Translations under genes and position numbers: made by a program
Notes under the pieces: model-generated
What the model saw: only the letters and a program-made list of their open reading frames with translations
The model's database searches: none
Told to the model about the DNA's origin: nothing
Source: Acidimicrobiales bacterium
GTDB lineage: Bacteria > Actinomycetota > Acidimicrobiia > Acidimicrobiales > JAKAVM01
Length of the DNA: 36,033 bases
Reading direction: 5' to 3'
NCBI GenBank assembly: GCA_027452005.1
Contig: DAIDHF010000027.1
Location: forward strand, 1-36,033
Part shown: piece by piece, positions 21,525 through 29,850 of the stretch
Numbering within the stretch: position 1 is the first letter of the stretch
How the letters are laid out: every line of letters starts with the position of its first letter

Positions 21525-21902
21525 GTGGCCGGTATCTCAGTCGCCTCATCCAACAACCTTCTAGCGGCTCTTCTTACTGCTACGGCCTACACTGGCCCCG
21601 CAACGCTCTATCTGTCACTCCACACAAATGATCCGGGAGTGACGGGAGCCAACGAGCTCACCGGTGGTTCATACGCTCGCCAAACAATCGCTTTCAACAT
21701 CCCCGTCTCTCAAGTAACCAACAACTCCGGCCCGGTAGCCTTCCTTTCGCTCCCCGCCGCATCCGTAGCTTATGTTGGGCTTTGGACTGCTTCTACAGGT
21801 GGCAGTTTCCTATGGGGTGGTCAGCTCACAGTATCCGTAACAACCGTCTCGGGCTCTTCGATCCAATTCACTACTAACTCGATCACAGCAAAGATCAGCT
21901 AA
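21525..21902 (+). CDS. Small tail-fibre-type protein
   Basis: 125 residues with a GTG start. LYLSLHTNDPG followed by TGANELTGGSYARQ is a signature I recognise from a small structural protein often annotated as phage tail fibre in actinophages. The remainder is beta-rich and ends in TNSITAKIS. It sits between endolysin and the long Gly-rich fibre, so a receptor-binding or fibre-base role is likely. Confidence 0.75.
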   Translation: MAGISVASSNNLLAALLTATAYTGPATLYLSLHTNDPGVTGANELTGGSYARQTIAFNIPVSQVTNNSGPVAFLSLPAASVAYVGLWTASTGGSFLWGGQLTVSVTTVSGSSIQFTTNSITAKIS

Positions 21903-23290
21903 TGACCGTTGAACAGTTTGGAAATGGTGGCTACACCTATCTAACTTCTTCCATCACGACCACTCCTTCCACTGGCACAATTGAGAATTGGTCTGTCAAC
22001 GATACTTCATCATTCTCCCAATCCACCGGTCAAGTCCGAGCGCTAGTTGACTCAGAGCTCGTAATCGTCACGGTTCCTCCAACCTCTTCCACAACTCTCC
22101 AAGTTTCCCGAGCAGCCGAAGGAACCACGGCAGCGACTCACAATATCGGAGCGGGAATCACCCAAGTCCTAACAGCCGGAGCGATGGATCAGCTCCTCAA
22201 TCTTTCTCAGACGGCTTCTCAATCAATGGTAGGGCCGCTGTCCGTCCCCACTCTCACAATCCCTACTGGCGAATTCCTCGGGCTTATCGAAACATCCGCA
22301 TCCAACCCCTCCGTAAATCAACCTGTCACCGTACAAACGGCGGGTGGGACATTCACCCTTCCAGCTCTCCAGCAAGGCCTACGTCTCATCATCAAGAACG
22401 CTTCCTCAGCAACTGCTACTACGGTTTCGGGGGCTGCCACTATTGACGGCTCTGCATCCCGGGGAATTCCACCATTCGGATATCTCGATGTCATCGGTGG
22501 TATATCTCAATGGTGGGTTATTGGAGGAACTACTTACGGCCACCCCGTTTCTCAAATGTATATGGCGAGTACTACTGTTACGATTCCTGTCGGTGGAATG
22601 TACACGTACTTCCTTCTCGGTGGTGGTGGAGGTGGAGCGGGTGGCGGATCGGCACTTACATCTGGTGGCGTTACGGGCCAAGTAGGAGGCGGCGGAGGTG
22701 GACAAGGACAAACAATTCAATCAATGTCTATGACCGCAGTCGCAGCAGCTCTCACCCTGACCGTGGGGGCTGGTGGTACCGGTGGTGCTGGTGGAGCTGC
22801 GAATGGCAATCCTGGCGTTAGTGGTATCGATGGAAGCAACTCAACAATCACGGGAGCCATTACCCTAACTGCTATTGGTGGTACTGCCGGACTTCATGGT
22901 GGTGGTAATTCAACAAACACAGTTGGAGGAGGCGCTTATGGCTCTGGAAGCAGTACAAATTACTTCCCAACTTCTCCGAATGGTGCTCCGGGCTGTGGTG
23001 GCTCTGCTAATTCGAGCAGTGGTTCAGGCGGCGGAGTTGCTGTCGGTGTCCCGGGTTGGACAGGTGGCGGCGGTGGTCCGGCTTCGGCAACATTAGGCGG
23101 ACAAGCTGGGACGATAAATGGTAATACTCAATCAGGCAATACCGCATCGACTACGGGTGGTAACGGAGCCAATCAGGCTGCCAACTCTGGACTTGGTGGC
23201 CCTGGTGGTGGTGGAGGAGCTCCAGGAGGAGCAGGGGGGAATGGCGGAAATGGCGGTAGTGGCTTCATTATGATAATGCTCAATCCGTAA
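21902..23290 (+). CDS. Gly-rich tail fibre/receptor-binding protein
   Basis: 462 residues. The first ~210 residues are a beta-rich fibre region (GYTYLTSSITTTPSTGTIEN, VRALVDSELVIVTVPP). The last ~230 are a glycine-rich domain with GGGGGGAGGG and many GG-x-GG steps interrupted by Asn/Ser/Thr. This resembles the glycine-rich motifs of phage adhesins that pack as polyglycine helices and display variable receptor-binding loops. It ends in a hydrophobic GFIMIMLNP. Likely the host-recognition tip. Confidence 0.8.
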   Translation: MTVEQFGNGGYTYLTSSITTTPSTGTIENWSVNDTSSFSQSTGQVRALVDSELVIVTVPPTSSTTLQVSRAAEGTTAATHNIGAGITQVLTAGAMDQLLNLSQTASQSMVGPLSVPTLTIPTGEFLGLIETSASNPSVNQPVTVQTAGGTFTLPALQQGLRLIIKNASSATATTVSGAATIDGSASRGIPPFGYLDVIGGISQWWVIGGTTYGHPVSQMYMASTTVTIPVGGMYTYFLLGGGGGGAGGGSALTSGGVTGQVGGGGGGQGQTIQSMSMTAVAAALTLTVGAGGTGGAGGAANGNPGVSGIDGSNSTITGAITLTAIGGTAGLHGGGNSTNTVGGGAYGSGSSTNYFPTSPNGAPGCGGSANSSSGSGGGVAVGVPGWTGGGGGPASATLGGQAGTINGNTQSGNTASTTGGNGANQAANSGLGGPGGGGGAPGGAGGNGGNGGSGFIMIMLNP

Positions 23291-23610
23291 TGACTCTCAC
23301 CACAGGTATCCTCGGTACTTCACTCAGCCAGCTTCCTCACGTCCAACTCGCTGCTATCCCAGAAGTACAAGCCCAAGCATCTTTCAAAGCTTCAGCCAAG
23401 ATCACGCCTCCACCAGTCTATTACGCAACTCTTCCCACTTATTCCGCTTCAGCATCATTTACAGCCTCAGCAGTCAACTACACAATCGCCGGAGGGGCTT
23501 TCAATCTCAACTCGACGGCCTTGACTACCACCGCATCAGCTCTGTTCTCGCATTGGTCCGTATCGCCTCTGCCTCCCTATCCGCCACAGGGTTATACTGG
23601 ATTCCAGTAA
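23290..23610 (+). CDS. Hypothetical tail-region protein
   Basis: 106 residues, family not recognised. Ala/Ser/Thr/Pro-rich with beta tendency (ASASFTASAVNYTIAGG) and a Pro/Tyr-rich end. No membrane segment. It starts and ends at TAATG junctions within the fibre cluster, so a fibre accessory protein is likely. Confidence 0.6.
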   Translation: MTLTTGILGTSLSQLPHVQLAAIPEVQAQASFKASAKITPPPVYYATLPTYSASASFTASAVNYTIAGGAFNLNSTALTTTASALFSHWSVSPLPPYPPQGYTGFQ

Positions 23611-23942
23611 TGATTATCTACTCCCCCGACCTTCGATACATCGCCTCTCTGGTCACCCAAACTGATCCCTCAACAGGCAATGCCATCGACCCGACCACCT
23701 CAACACTCAGCTTCGCCTTCAAATTCCCCGGGGCTCAGCCAATTGCGGCGGATTTCAGTTCTGCCGGATCATGGGTGGCAACCCCCCAAGGCTATATCGC
23801 ACAATGCCTAGTAGGAGCCAACACAACTGGCGGGGCGATCAATCTCACTTCCGGCTCTTGGGATGTCTACTTCAGAGTCGCCAACCTCGGCTTCACAGTC
23901 GAAGAACCGGTATTCTATCTTGGCACGCTTGAAGTCAAGTAA
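23610..23942 (+). CDS. Hypothetical beta-rich tail protein
   Basis: 110 residues from the ATG at 23610 (TAATG junction). A longer frame from 23553 runs into the previous gene without a ribosome site. The sequence reads as a single beta-sandwich (LSFAFKFPGAQPIAADFSSA, WDVYFRVANLGFTVEEPVFY), like small Ig-like or fibre-associated domains. Family not recognised. Confidence 0.6.
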   Translation: MIIYSPDLRYIASLVTQTDPSTGNAIDPTTSTLSFAFKFPGAQPIAADFSSAGSWVATPQGYIAQCLVGANTTGGAINLTSGSWDVYFRVANLGFTVEEPVFYLGTLEVK

Positions 23943-24265
23943 TGGAACAACTTCTTCAACTCCTAACCGATACATCCTATCGTCTGATTGAATGTCTCAC
24001 CGAAAAGGCCACGCTCGATACTGGAATTCTCCAAGCCGAACTAGAAGCCTTCCATTCGTGCGAGGAAACCACCGTTACCGCCAAAGACCGGTACGCCAAA
24101 TATGCTACAATGAACCTACAAAGAGCGGTCATCGCAAAACAGGCCGAGATAGATGGTCTGAAGTGCAAGATTGCTCTTCTCAACCGTCTCATAGATACTA
24201 AGGTTCAATGGCAAACCAACCAGGAAACACCGAATCAGATAGCGGTACGATTGCCAGAACAATAG
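23942..24265 (+). CDS. Hypothetical coiled-coil protein
   Basis: 107 residues, nearly all helical and charged with heptad-like spacing (LLQLLTDTSYRLIECLTEKA, AVIAKQAEIDGLKCKIALLN), suggesting a dimeric or trimeric coiled coil. It starts at a TAATG junction. The last 58 bases overlap the small basic gene at 24208. Family not recognised. Confidence 0.6.
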   Translation: MEQLLQLLTDTSYRLIECLTEKATLDTGILQAELEAFHSCEETTVTAKDRYAKYATMNLQRAVIAKQAEIDGLKCKIALLNRLIDTKVQWQTNQETPNQIAVRLPEQ

Positions 24266-24318
24266 GCCGGAAAGGTCGCAAGTCCTCACGGTCTGGACGC
24301 AAGTCATCCAGAGCCTAA
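24208..24318 (+). CDS. 36-residue protein with SSRSGRKSSRA tail
   Basis: A short gene too small for usual callers. It reads MANQPGNTESDSGTIARTIG, then a basic tail RKGRKSSRSGRKSSRA. Its last 11 residues are identical to the C terminus of the 62-residue protein at 16-204, though 9 of 11 codons differ. TAAGG lies a few bases before the ATG, and its TAA touches the ATG of the next gene. The shared tail is the main evidence that it is translated. Possible role: a transferable basic tag for DNA or RNA binding or packaging. Confidence 0.62.
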   Translation: MANQPGNTESDSGTIARTIGRKGRKSSRSGRKSSRA

Positions 24319-26607
24319 ATGCCGTGGACAACGATCACCGATTTTTCGCCGGGAATATGGTCTAACAATGGAAATCTCGGTTATACCGGCCCCATAATCG
24401 GAGCCCCGCTTGGATCAGCTCAGGCTGATAAAACCTATCAATGTGTCGCTCTTCCCTCGGGGGCTCTTGCTCCTGGTCCTTGGTACCGTCTTTCCGATGC
24501 CAAACTTCCTGTAACCACCCAAGGCACTGGAGGTGAGACGTTCGTCTTCTGCTCAGCTTTCTTGGCAATCGGTCCATGGTACGGTGGCAAACCCCCCTTC
24601 AACGACACGATTTTCTCGCTGATCGACTATTACACCTCTTCCGTCCCCGATTCAAATGGCAAGTTCTGGCGCAATTTCGAGCTCGGGGTGGGCTCATACA
24701 AGATAGATACGGCAAAACTCAACGTATCCCAGACCACTCTAGTAGCCACTCAAAATGGCGGATCGCCTATCGCCTTCACTCTCGCCAATCCAGTAGCTAC
24801 CACTCAAGTCCCTTGTTCCAACAACAACGAGTATTGGGGCTCATCAATCTCTGAAATTGCCCTAGTCCCTCAAGGAACAGCGACAATCTTTCCTCCCGTT
24901 ACTGGCATTGTCTTCGAGTGGACGCCACTCAACGGAGAAATCTATGCGGCTTCAAACAACTTCCTGATTCCGGGCTTCTCGCTCATTCCCGGCTACGGAG
25001 CTTGCTATTGCTTCACAGCTGCCTCTCAGCCGAACATCAACGGCTACCTAACAGCCGGAACAATTACTCTTCCGGTCGTCCAGTCAGTCTTCAACCCCGC
25101 CAATCCTCCCGATTGGGGTAACTGGTCAAATCTTCCTGGACCGCTTCCACCGGCCACATGGGGGCCAATCACAGCCCCCTATGCCGGTTGGAACGGCGCT
25201 CCGATTGGGATAACAACAAATAACCCCGATCCTAACTACATTTCCAACATCTATCCTCTCATCGGTGTTCCCACCTATGCAGCTGATTATCCGAATCCCA
25301 ATCAATCGTCAGCTGCCATCAACATCGAAAATATCTCAGGAGCGATGTTCGTTCATCAGGATCGAATCATTCAGCTTGGTAATTTTGCCTTTACCCCGGG
25401 GGCAATCACAGACAATAATCTCATCCTCGAATTTGTCAATGAAGCCATCTTCATGTCGCAGCCGAACTCGACTCAGTATGTTACCGAGCCTTACGGGACA
25501 CTCGAATATTCCTATGTCGTAAACACTCCTCAAAATCTCGGCAATCCAAACCCCCTAACAAACACCACTGACCCCAATAGTGGAATTCCAGCTCCCCCGC
25601 CAACCACGACCGTAACGGGTAATCCTGTTTTTACCTTTCCGCTGCCCGGAGGACCAACCCAAGGAACATCTCCCACAACTGCGACTGCATCCGTTGAGGG
25701 TAACGCTTTTACGATCACATCCTTTGATGCCTCCAATCCATCCGGGTATGGATCATGGGCATCGCTCAACGCTGGTGAACTTCTCCTAGTCAAGAAGTCC
25801 CGAGGGGCAGTTCATATCAGCGGCGACATGATGTATCCGACTGTTAGGACTCTTCCAGCCGTCAAATCCACCGGTAATCTTATGGGGAAAGCAGTCTCGA
25901 CTCCCATCGGCTCTATTTACATGTCAGAGCTCGCCGGAGCATGGTGTTGGAGCGGTGGCGATACGTCTACGAAAGTCTCTCAACAGCTATCGGATAACTT
26001 CTATGATGACAATAATCTTGGCTTGGTTATCGAGAATATTGGATGGGTTGGTGAATACTGGAATGACTACTTCGTCTGCTCGAACAACTACATGCTCGAC
26101 CTCAATTCAAAAGGGTGGTGGAGACTCCTCGACCCAACAACAGCTCTCCTCCACCACTTTTCAGCCGGATCATCGTCCGCAGTACTTTACGCTTGCTCTC
26201 TCGGATATCCAGTACCTTATACTGGCTCAACTCCCTATCGTAACGAAGTCTTCTCGTTTTATTCTGCTCTCAATGCTCCGTACTATTCCTGGCTCTCTCA
26301 TCCTATCCCCCTGTCAACCGATCCCAACCAGCCTCTTGATAGTGCCTACCTGGTTACGAAAATTCTTCTCAAAGTTACCGGACCCGGTAGTATTAGCACT
26401 ACTGTCTACGGCGAAGCAGGAAGCAGCCAAAAGGTCACTCAATCAGCAGATTCCGACGAGCCTGTCACTCTTCGATTCGACTTTGGAGTCAGAGCAACCG
26501 ATGCAACAGTCAGACTAGAGGCAACGGGCTCGGGCGAAAATTCGGCCCCTATTATTCATTCAATGTCGATTGAGTGGGAACCGGTCGGGAAGGTGCCTAC
26601 ACACTAA
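24319..26607 (+). CDS. Large tail hub/nozzle-type structural protein
   Basis: 762 residues. The opening (ITDFSPGIWSNNGN, QADKTYQCVALPSGALAP) resembles large beta-structured tail proteins of short-tailed phages. There are many aromatic/Gly loops and repeated short strands, a middle GAVHISGDMMYPTVRTLP, and a C-terminal jelly-roll-like end (PVTLRFDFGVRATDATVRLE). No enzymatic motif was seen. Its order before the adaptor-like gene suggests a hub or nozzle comparable in role to P22 gp10; homology is not shown. Confidence 0.68.
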   Translation: MPWTTITDFSPGIWSNNGNLGYTGPIIGAPLGSAQADKTYQCVALPSGALAPGPWYRLSDAKLPVTTQGTGGETFVFCSAFLAIGPWYGGKPPFNDTIFSLIDYYTSSVPDSNGKFWRNFELGVGSYKIDTAKLNVSQTTLVATQNGGSPIAFTLANPVATTQVPCSNNNEYWGSSISEIALVPQGTATIFPPVTGIVFEWTPLNGEIYAASNNFLIPGFSLIPGYGACYCFTAASQPNINGYLTAGTITLPVVQSVFNPANPPDWGNWSNLPGPLPPATWGPITAPYAGWNGAPIGITTNNPDPNYISNIYPLIGVPTYAADYPNPNQSSAAINIENISGAMFVHQDRIIQLGNFAFTPGAITDNNLILEFVNEAIFMSQPNSTQYVTEPYGTLEYSYVVNTPQNLGNPNPLTNTTDPNSGIPAPPPTTTVTGNPVFTFPLPGGPTQGTSPTTATASVEGNAFTITSFDASNPSGYGSWASLNAGELLLVKKSRGAVHISGDMMYPTVRTLPAVKSTGNLMGKAVSTPIGSIYMSELAGAWCWSGGDTSTKVSQQLSDNFYDDNNLGLVIENIGWVGEYWNDYFVCSNNYMLDLNSKGWWRLLDPTTALLHHFSAGSSSAVLYACSLGYPVPYTGSTPYRNEVFSFYSALNAPYYSWLSHPIPLSTDPNQPLDSAYLVTKILLKVTGPGSISTTVYGEAGSSQKVTQSADSDEPVTLRFDFGVRATDATVRLEATGSGENSAPIIHSMSIEWEPVGKVPTH

Positions 26608-27368
26608 TGGAACCTTCATCATTCTCTCAAACTCAACGCCTATTCATTCCTAATCACAACGACAATCTTTCCACTCAACAAACGGCTGCGAATTTCAGGG
26701 AAATCCAACGATGGGGAAATTCTCTTCTGGCTACTAAAGGTTGGGCAACTGGCGGGACTGTGTTCCTGACCGCTAATGGGGTCCTCGGTTATATCGATTC
26801 TAAGGTCGAAGCGAATGGAACCTATCCCCTCGTAGGAAGTTCCTACATGGTTCCCTCTGGTGGTGATTCGCCGATGACGGTCGTCACCGGTGGAGAACAC
26901 AATTCCAGTTATTCTTCCTCATTTTCCTTCTCGAAACCGCTAACAATCCAGCTCGCTTCAGGCTATTACTACAAGCTCTTCTGGACCCTCGGAATCTCCT
27001 GTCCCGGTGTCCCTGTCGAGCTCGTTTCCACCCTCCTCAATACCGATATTCCGTCCTTCTCGACGACGTTCCAGTTGACTAATCTTCCAATAAAAACTGT
27101 CGATCCAGCTACCTACGATATTGTCTCGGCTAATCTAATAACCCACATTGGCAATAGTCAAATTTCCACCACGTCTCCGCAAACTTACTATTGCGAACAA
27201 TATGGAGTTACTTCCGGGCAATCAGTTACTCCCAATATCGTGATAACGAATTACAATAATCCATACAACAACAAGTATCAAGATCAATATGAACAGTCGG
27301 CTATGACGGTGACCGGTTCTCTTACTGTTTACTACATTCCACAGACCCGCAAGAATGGAAACTTCTAA
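26607..27368 (+). CDS. Tail structural protein
   Basis: 253 residues from the ATG at 26607 (TAATG junction). A helical start (TAANFREIQRWGNSLLATKG) is followed by beta-rich sequence (GYIDSKVEANGTYPLVGSSY, SLTVYYIPQ), as in small tail or fibre-attachment proteins. Family not recognised. It lies between two tail genes. Confidence 0.6.
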   Translation: MEPSSFSQTQRLFIPNHNDNLSTQQTAANFREIQRWGNSLLATKGWATGGTVFLTANGVLGYIDSKVEANGTYPLVGSSYMVPSGGDSPMTVVTGGEHNSSYSSSFSFSKPLTIQLASGYYYKLFWTLGISCPGVPVELVSTLLNTDIPSFSTTFQLTNLPIKTVDPATYDIVSANLITHIGNSQISTTSPQTYYCEQYGVTSGQSVTPNIVITNYNNPYNNKYQDQYEQSAMTVTGSLTVYYIPQTRKNGNF

Positions 27369-28048
27369 TGGCTCTCACGGTTTTTGATGTCATAAAGCAA
27401 ATTCGTTCTCTCATCGATGAACCGTCTCCGGCTCTTGCCTCTGATTCCGATATCATTGCGTGGATCAACGAAGCCCAAAGAGATATCGCCCGCACAGCCG
27501 AGTGTCTCGAAGCTACTGCTGATCTGGCCGTTACTTCTCTGCAACAGACCATTACGGCACCTGACGACACTATCCGCATCCATGATGTGACCTATCAGCC
27601 GACTGGCCAAACCCAAATCTACCCCCTGCGCTTCCAAACTCGCCAACAGGCTAATCTCATCTGGGGCACATATCCCTCCATGTCATCGGCCTATCCGAAC
27701 TTCTACACTCTTTGGGGAGTCTCGCCAGCTGCTATCACGATCCAGCTCTATCCAGTGCCATCTCTCGCCGGAACACTTAACGTTTACTACTATCGGATGC
27801 CTGTCGATATTGCTACCTTCACTGGAAATCTCGACATTCCACTTGGCTGGGAAGATGCCGTGGTCAATTACTGTGCGTACATTTATTCTATGAAGTCGAA
27901 AGATCCCAAATGGACTGATTTCTATAAGCTCTACACAAATAAACTCCAGCAACTAATCAATCGGACCCAGCAGTATTCCGACGCAGCTCTCTCTATAATG
28001 GTAGATAGCCGAAACACCTATTATTTCCCTGACGAGGCTGATTACTAA
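27368..28048 (+). CDS. Head-tail adaptor (P22 gp4-like)
   Basis: 226 residues. MALTVFDVIKQIRSLIDEPS, SDIIAWINEAQRDIAR, then a beta-region with YYYRMPVDI, and VNYCAYIYSMKSKDPKWTDFY match the pattern of podoviral adaptor proteins that dock on the portal (gp4/DUF6682-type). It joins portal and tail and helps to hold packaged DNA. TAATG junctions at both ends. Confidence 0.75.
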   Translation: MALTVFDVIKQIRSLIDEPSPALASDSDIIAWINEAQRDIARTAECLEATADLAVTSLQQTITAPDDTIRIHDVTYQPTGQTQIYPLRFQTRQQANLIWGTYPSMSSAYPNFYTLWGVSPAAITIQLYPVPSLAGTLNVYYYRMPVDIATFTGNLDIPLGWEDAVVNYCAYIYSMKSKDPKWTDFYKLYTNKLQQLINRTQQYSDAALSIMVDSRNTYYFPDEADY

Positions 28049-29349
28049 TGGCTATCTTCCCGAACCAGCCGAGCTCCTTTGCTCAACCGGGAGCTTACAA
28101 AGCAAATCTTGAGACGTGGCAACAGGCACTCAATGATCCTAACGCCCCGGGGAATCAGACCAACATTTCTGCGATCAATCAAGCAGCTGGCAATCTCTCT
28201 TCCTCTAATAACAGTAATCCTGTCAGCAACATGTATCAGACTCAGCTACAGCCGACTCTCGATCAGCAGCAGCAAAGCCAAGACAACGCCAATCTTCAAG
28301 CTACGATCAGCAATCAGCAGGCTCAACTGCAAGAACAGTATCTCAATCAAAATGCCCAAAATCAGCTTGGTCAGCTCGGGCTTTCGCAGCAGGGCATAGG
28401 AATCTCGCAAACGGGCTTGAATCAAGAGCAGCAGTACCAGAATTATCAGAACCAACTCGCAGGCCAGGAATACGGGCTTACTCAACAAGGTTTCGGACTC
28501 CAGCAACAGGGACTCGGCCTTCAGGAAGCTCTCACAGGTATCGCAGGGCAGGAAGTGGGCCTTCAGGGGCAATCTCTCAATAATTCAATTGCTCAAGAAG
28601 CCCAACAATATGGTCTTACTTCTGGTCAAACTGCCGCAAACTATGGCTTCCAGCAGCAGGGCTTCGGGCTTCAGCAACAGGGACTCGGCCTAACTTCCGC
28701 AGAAAACGCCTACGCCAATCAGCAAGCTCTCAGGAATCTTCAGTCTCAAGGAGTTTCATCTGGCTCAATGCTCACCGGTGGCCACCAACAAGATATCCAG
28801 AATCAGAATCAGCAATATGCCTTCACCAAGCAAGGCGAAAATCTCAATCAACAGAATCTCAATCTTGGTGAGAAGCAAGCAGCGTCGAATTACGGATATA
28901 CAACCCAGCAGCAAGCTCTCACCCATCATTACAATGTCTTGGGTGAAGGCATTGCTCAACAACAGCAGGGACTCAATGAACAAAAGCAAGGCATTGCTCA
29001 ACAACAAAACCAGCTATCTCAGAAGAATCTCAATCTTTCTGAAGCTCAGTCCCAACTTCAGCGCCAATCGCAGCTTTCACGCGAGAATTACACCTCCGAG
29101 CAGCTCCAGAATCAGCAACGGCAGCTCGGGCTTGCCGCTCAATCCAACGGTCTTTCGCAGCAAGCTGTCAATGAGCGTCTCAACTACAGCCTTCAAAATC
29201 TGGGTCTATCCAACCTTCTCAACATCAATGATATTTATCAAGGGATGGCAGACTCAGCAGCCGGTGTTCCTAGCCAAATAGCCAATCTCATCGGCCCACT
29301 AATGTTCGCCTCTGGACTCAATATTCCAGGACTCACAATAGGACCATAA
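28048..29349 (+). CDS. Gln-rich internal/ejection protein with repeats
   Basis: 433 residues, extremely rich in Gln, Leu, Gly and Asn. A repeat GFGLQQQGLGL occurs twice (DNA blocks near 28493 and 28663 are nearly identical), and LNLSEAQSQLQRQSQLSR-like heptads follow. It has no Cys. A small hydrophobic C-terminal part (IANLIGPLMFASGLNIPGL) may insert in a membrane. Size, composition and position next to the giant internal protein fit a podoviral ejection protein released with the DNA; this is inferred. Confidence 0.68.
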   Translation: MAIFPNQPSSFAQPGAYKANLETWQQALNDPNAPGNQTNISAINQAAGNLSSSNNSNPVSNMYQTQLQPTLDQQQQSQDNANLQATISNQQAQLQEQYLNQNAQNQLGQLGLSQQGIGISQTGLNQEQQYQNYQNQLAGQEYGLTQQGFGLQQQGLGLQEALTGIAGQEVGLQGQSLNNSIAQEAQQYGLTSGQTAANYGFQQQGFGLQQQGLGLTSAENAYANQQALRNLQSQGVSSGSMLTGGHQQDIQNQNQQYAFTKQGENLNQQNLNLGEKQAASNYGYTTQQQALTHHYNVLGEGIAQQQQGLNEQKQGIAQQQNQLSQKNLNLSEAQSQLQRQSQLSRENYTSEQLQNQQRQLGLAAQSNGLSQQAVNERLNYSLQNLGLSNLLNINDIYQGMADSAAGVPSQIANLIGPLMFASGLNIPGLTIGP

Positions 29350-29847
29350 ATGGCAAAAATCAAAAAACCTACCGCCAATCCTCAAGCTAACACGAAGTCA
29401 AACCCCAACGACACGCTCTCGATGCAGGCCCTTATCGGGCAATTTGCAGCTCCGGCGATGTCAAACGGGCAGATGGCGCTGAACAGCTACCAAACCGCAT
29501 TGAATCAGGCCGGAGCGCTCAATCCGCATAGTCAGCAACTTCAATCAGACATAGCTGCTTCTCGACCGTTGGCTCAGGACACCTCACGGCTCCTAAATGA
29601 CTCCTACAATGCCGCTCTGGCTTCTCCTGGCTACCAGGAAGTCAGCAATGCTCTCAAGGGACTCCAAAACGTAGCCGCCTATTACGGTCTCGAACCATCA
29701 ACCACAGGCAACAAGTCTCTTGATTCAATCATCAACGCTATCAACACTCAACTTCGGAACCCGACTGCGAATGGTTCGGTTGGGATGCCCGCCATTCCGG
29801 GGCTTACGACTGGATCAGCGACTCCGACTGTCAGTCAAAACGGCTAA
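29350..29847 (+). CDS. Hypothetical virion protein
   Basis: 165 residues. Basic N terminus (MAKIKKPTANPQ), a helical Ala/Gln/Asn-rich middle (MALNSYQTALNQAGALNPHS), and a Pro/Gly end. It directly follows the Gln-rich protein (TAA then ATG). A small ejection or internal protein is the most likely role. Confidence 0.6.
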   Translation: MAKIKKPTANPQANTKSNPNDTLSMQALIGQFAAPAMSNGQMALNSYQTALNQAGALNPHSQQLQSDIAASRPLAQDTSRLLNDSYNAALASPGYQEVSNALKGLQNVAAYYGLEPSTTGNKSLDSIINAINTQLRNPTANGSVGMPAIPGLTTGSATPTVSQNG

Positions 29848-29850
29848 CAG

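Noticed and set aside
23553..23609. Upstream extension of the 23610 gene
   Set aside because: It overlaps the previous gene with no ribosome site; TAATG at 23608-23612 is the pattern used by neighbouring genes.
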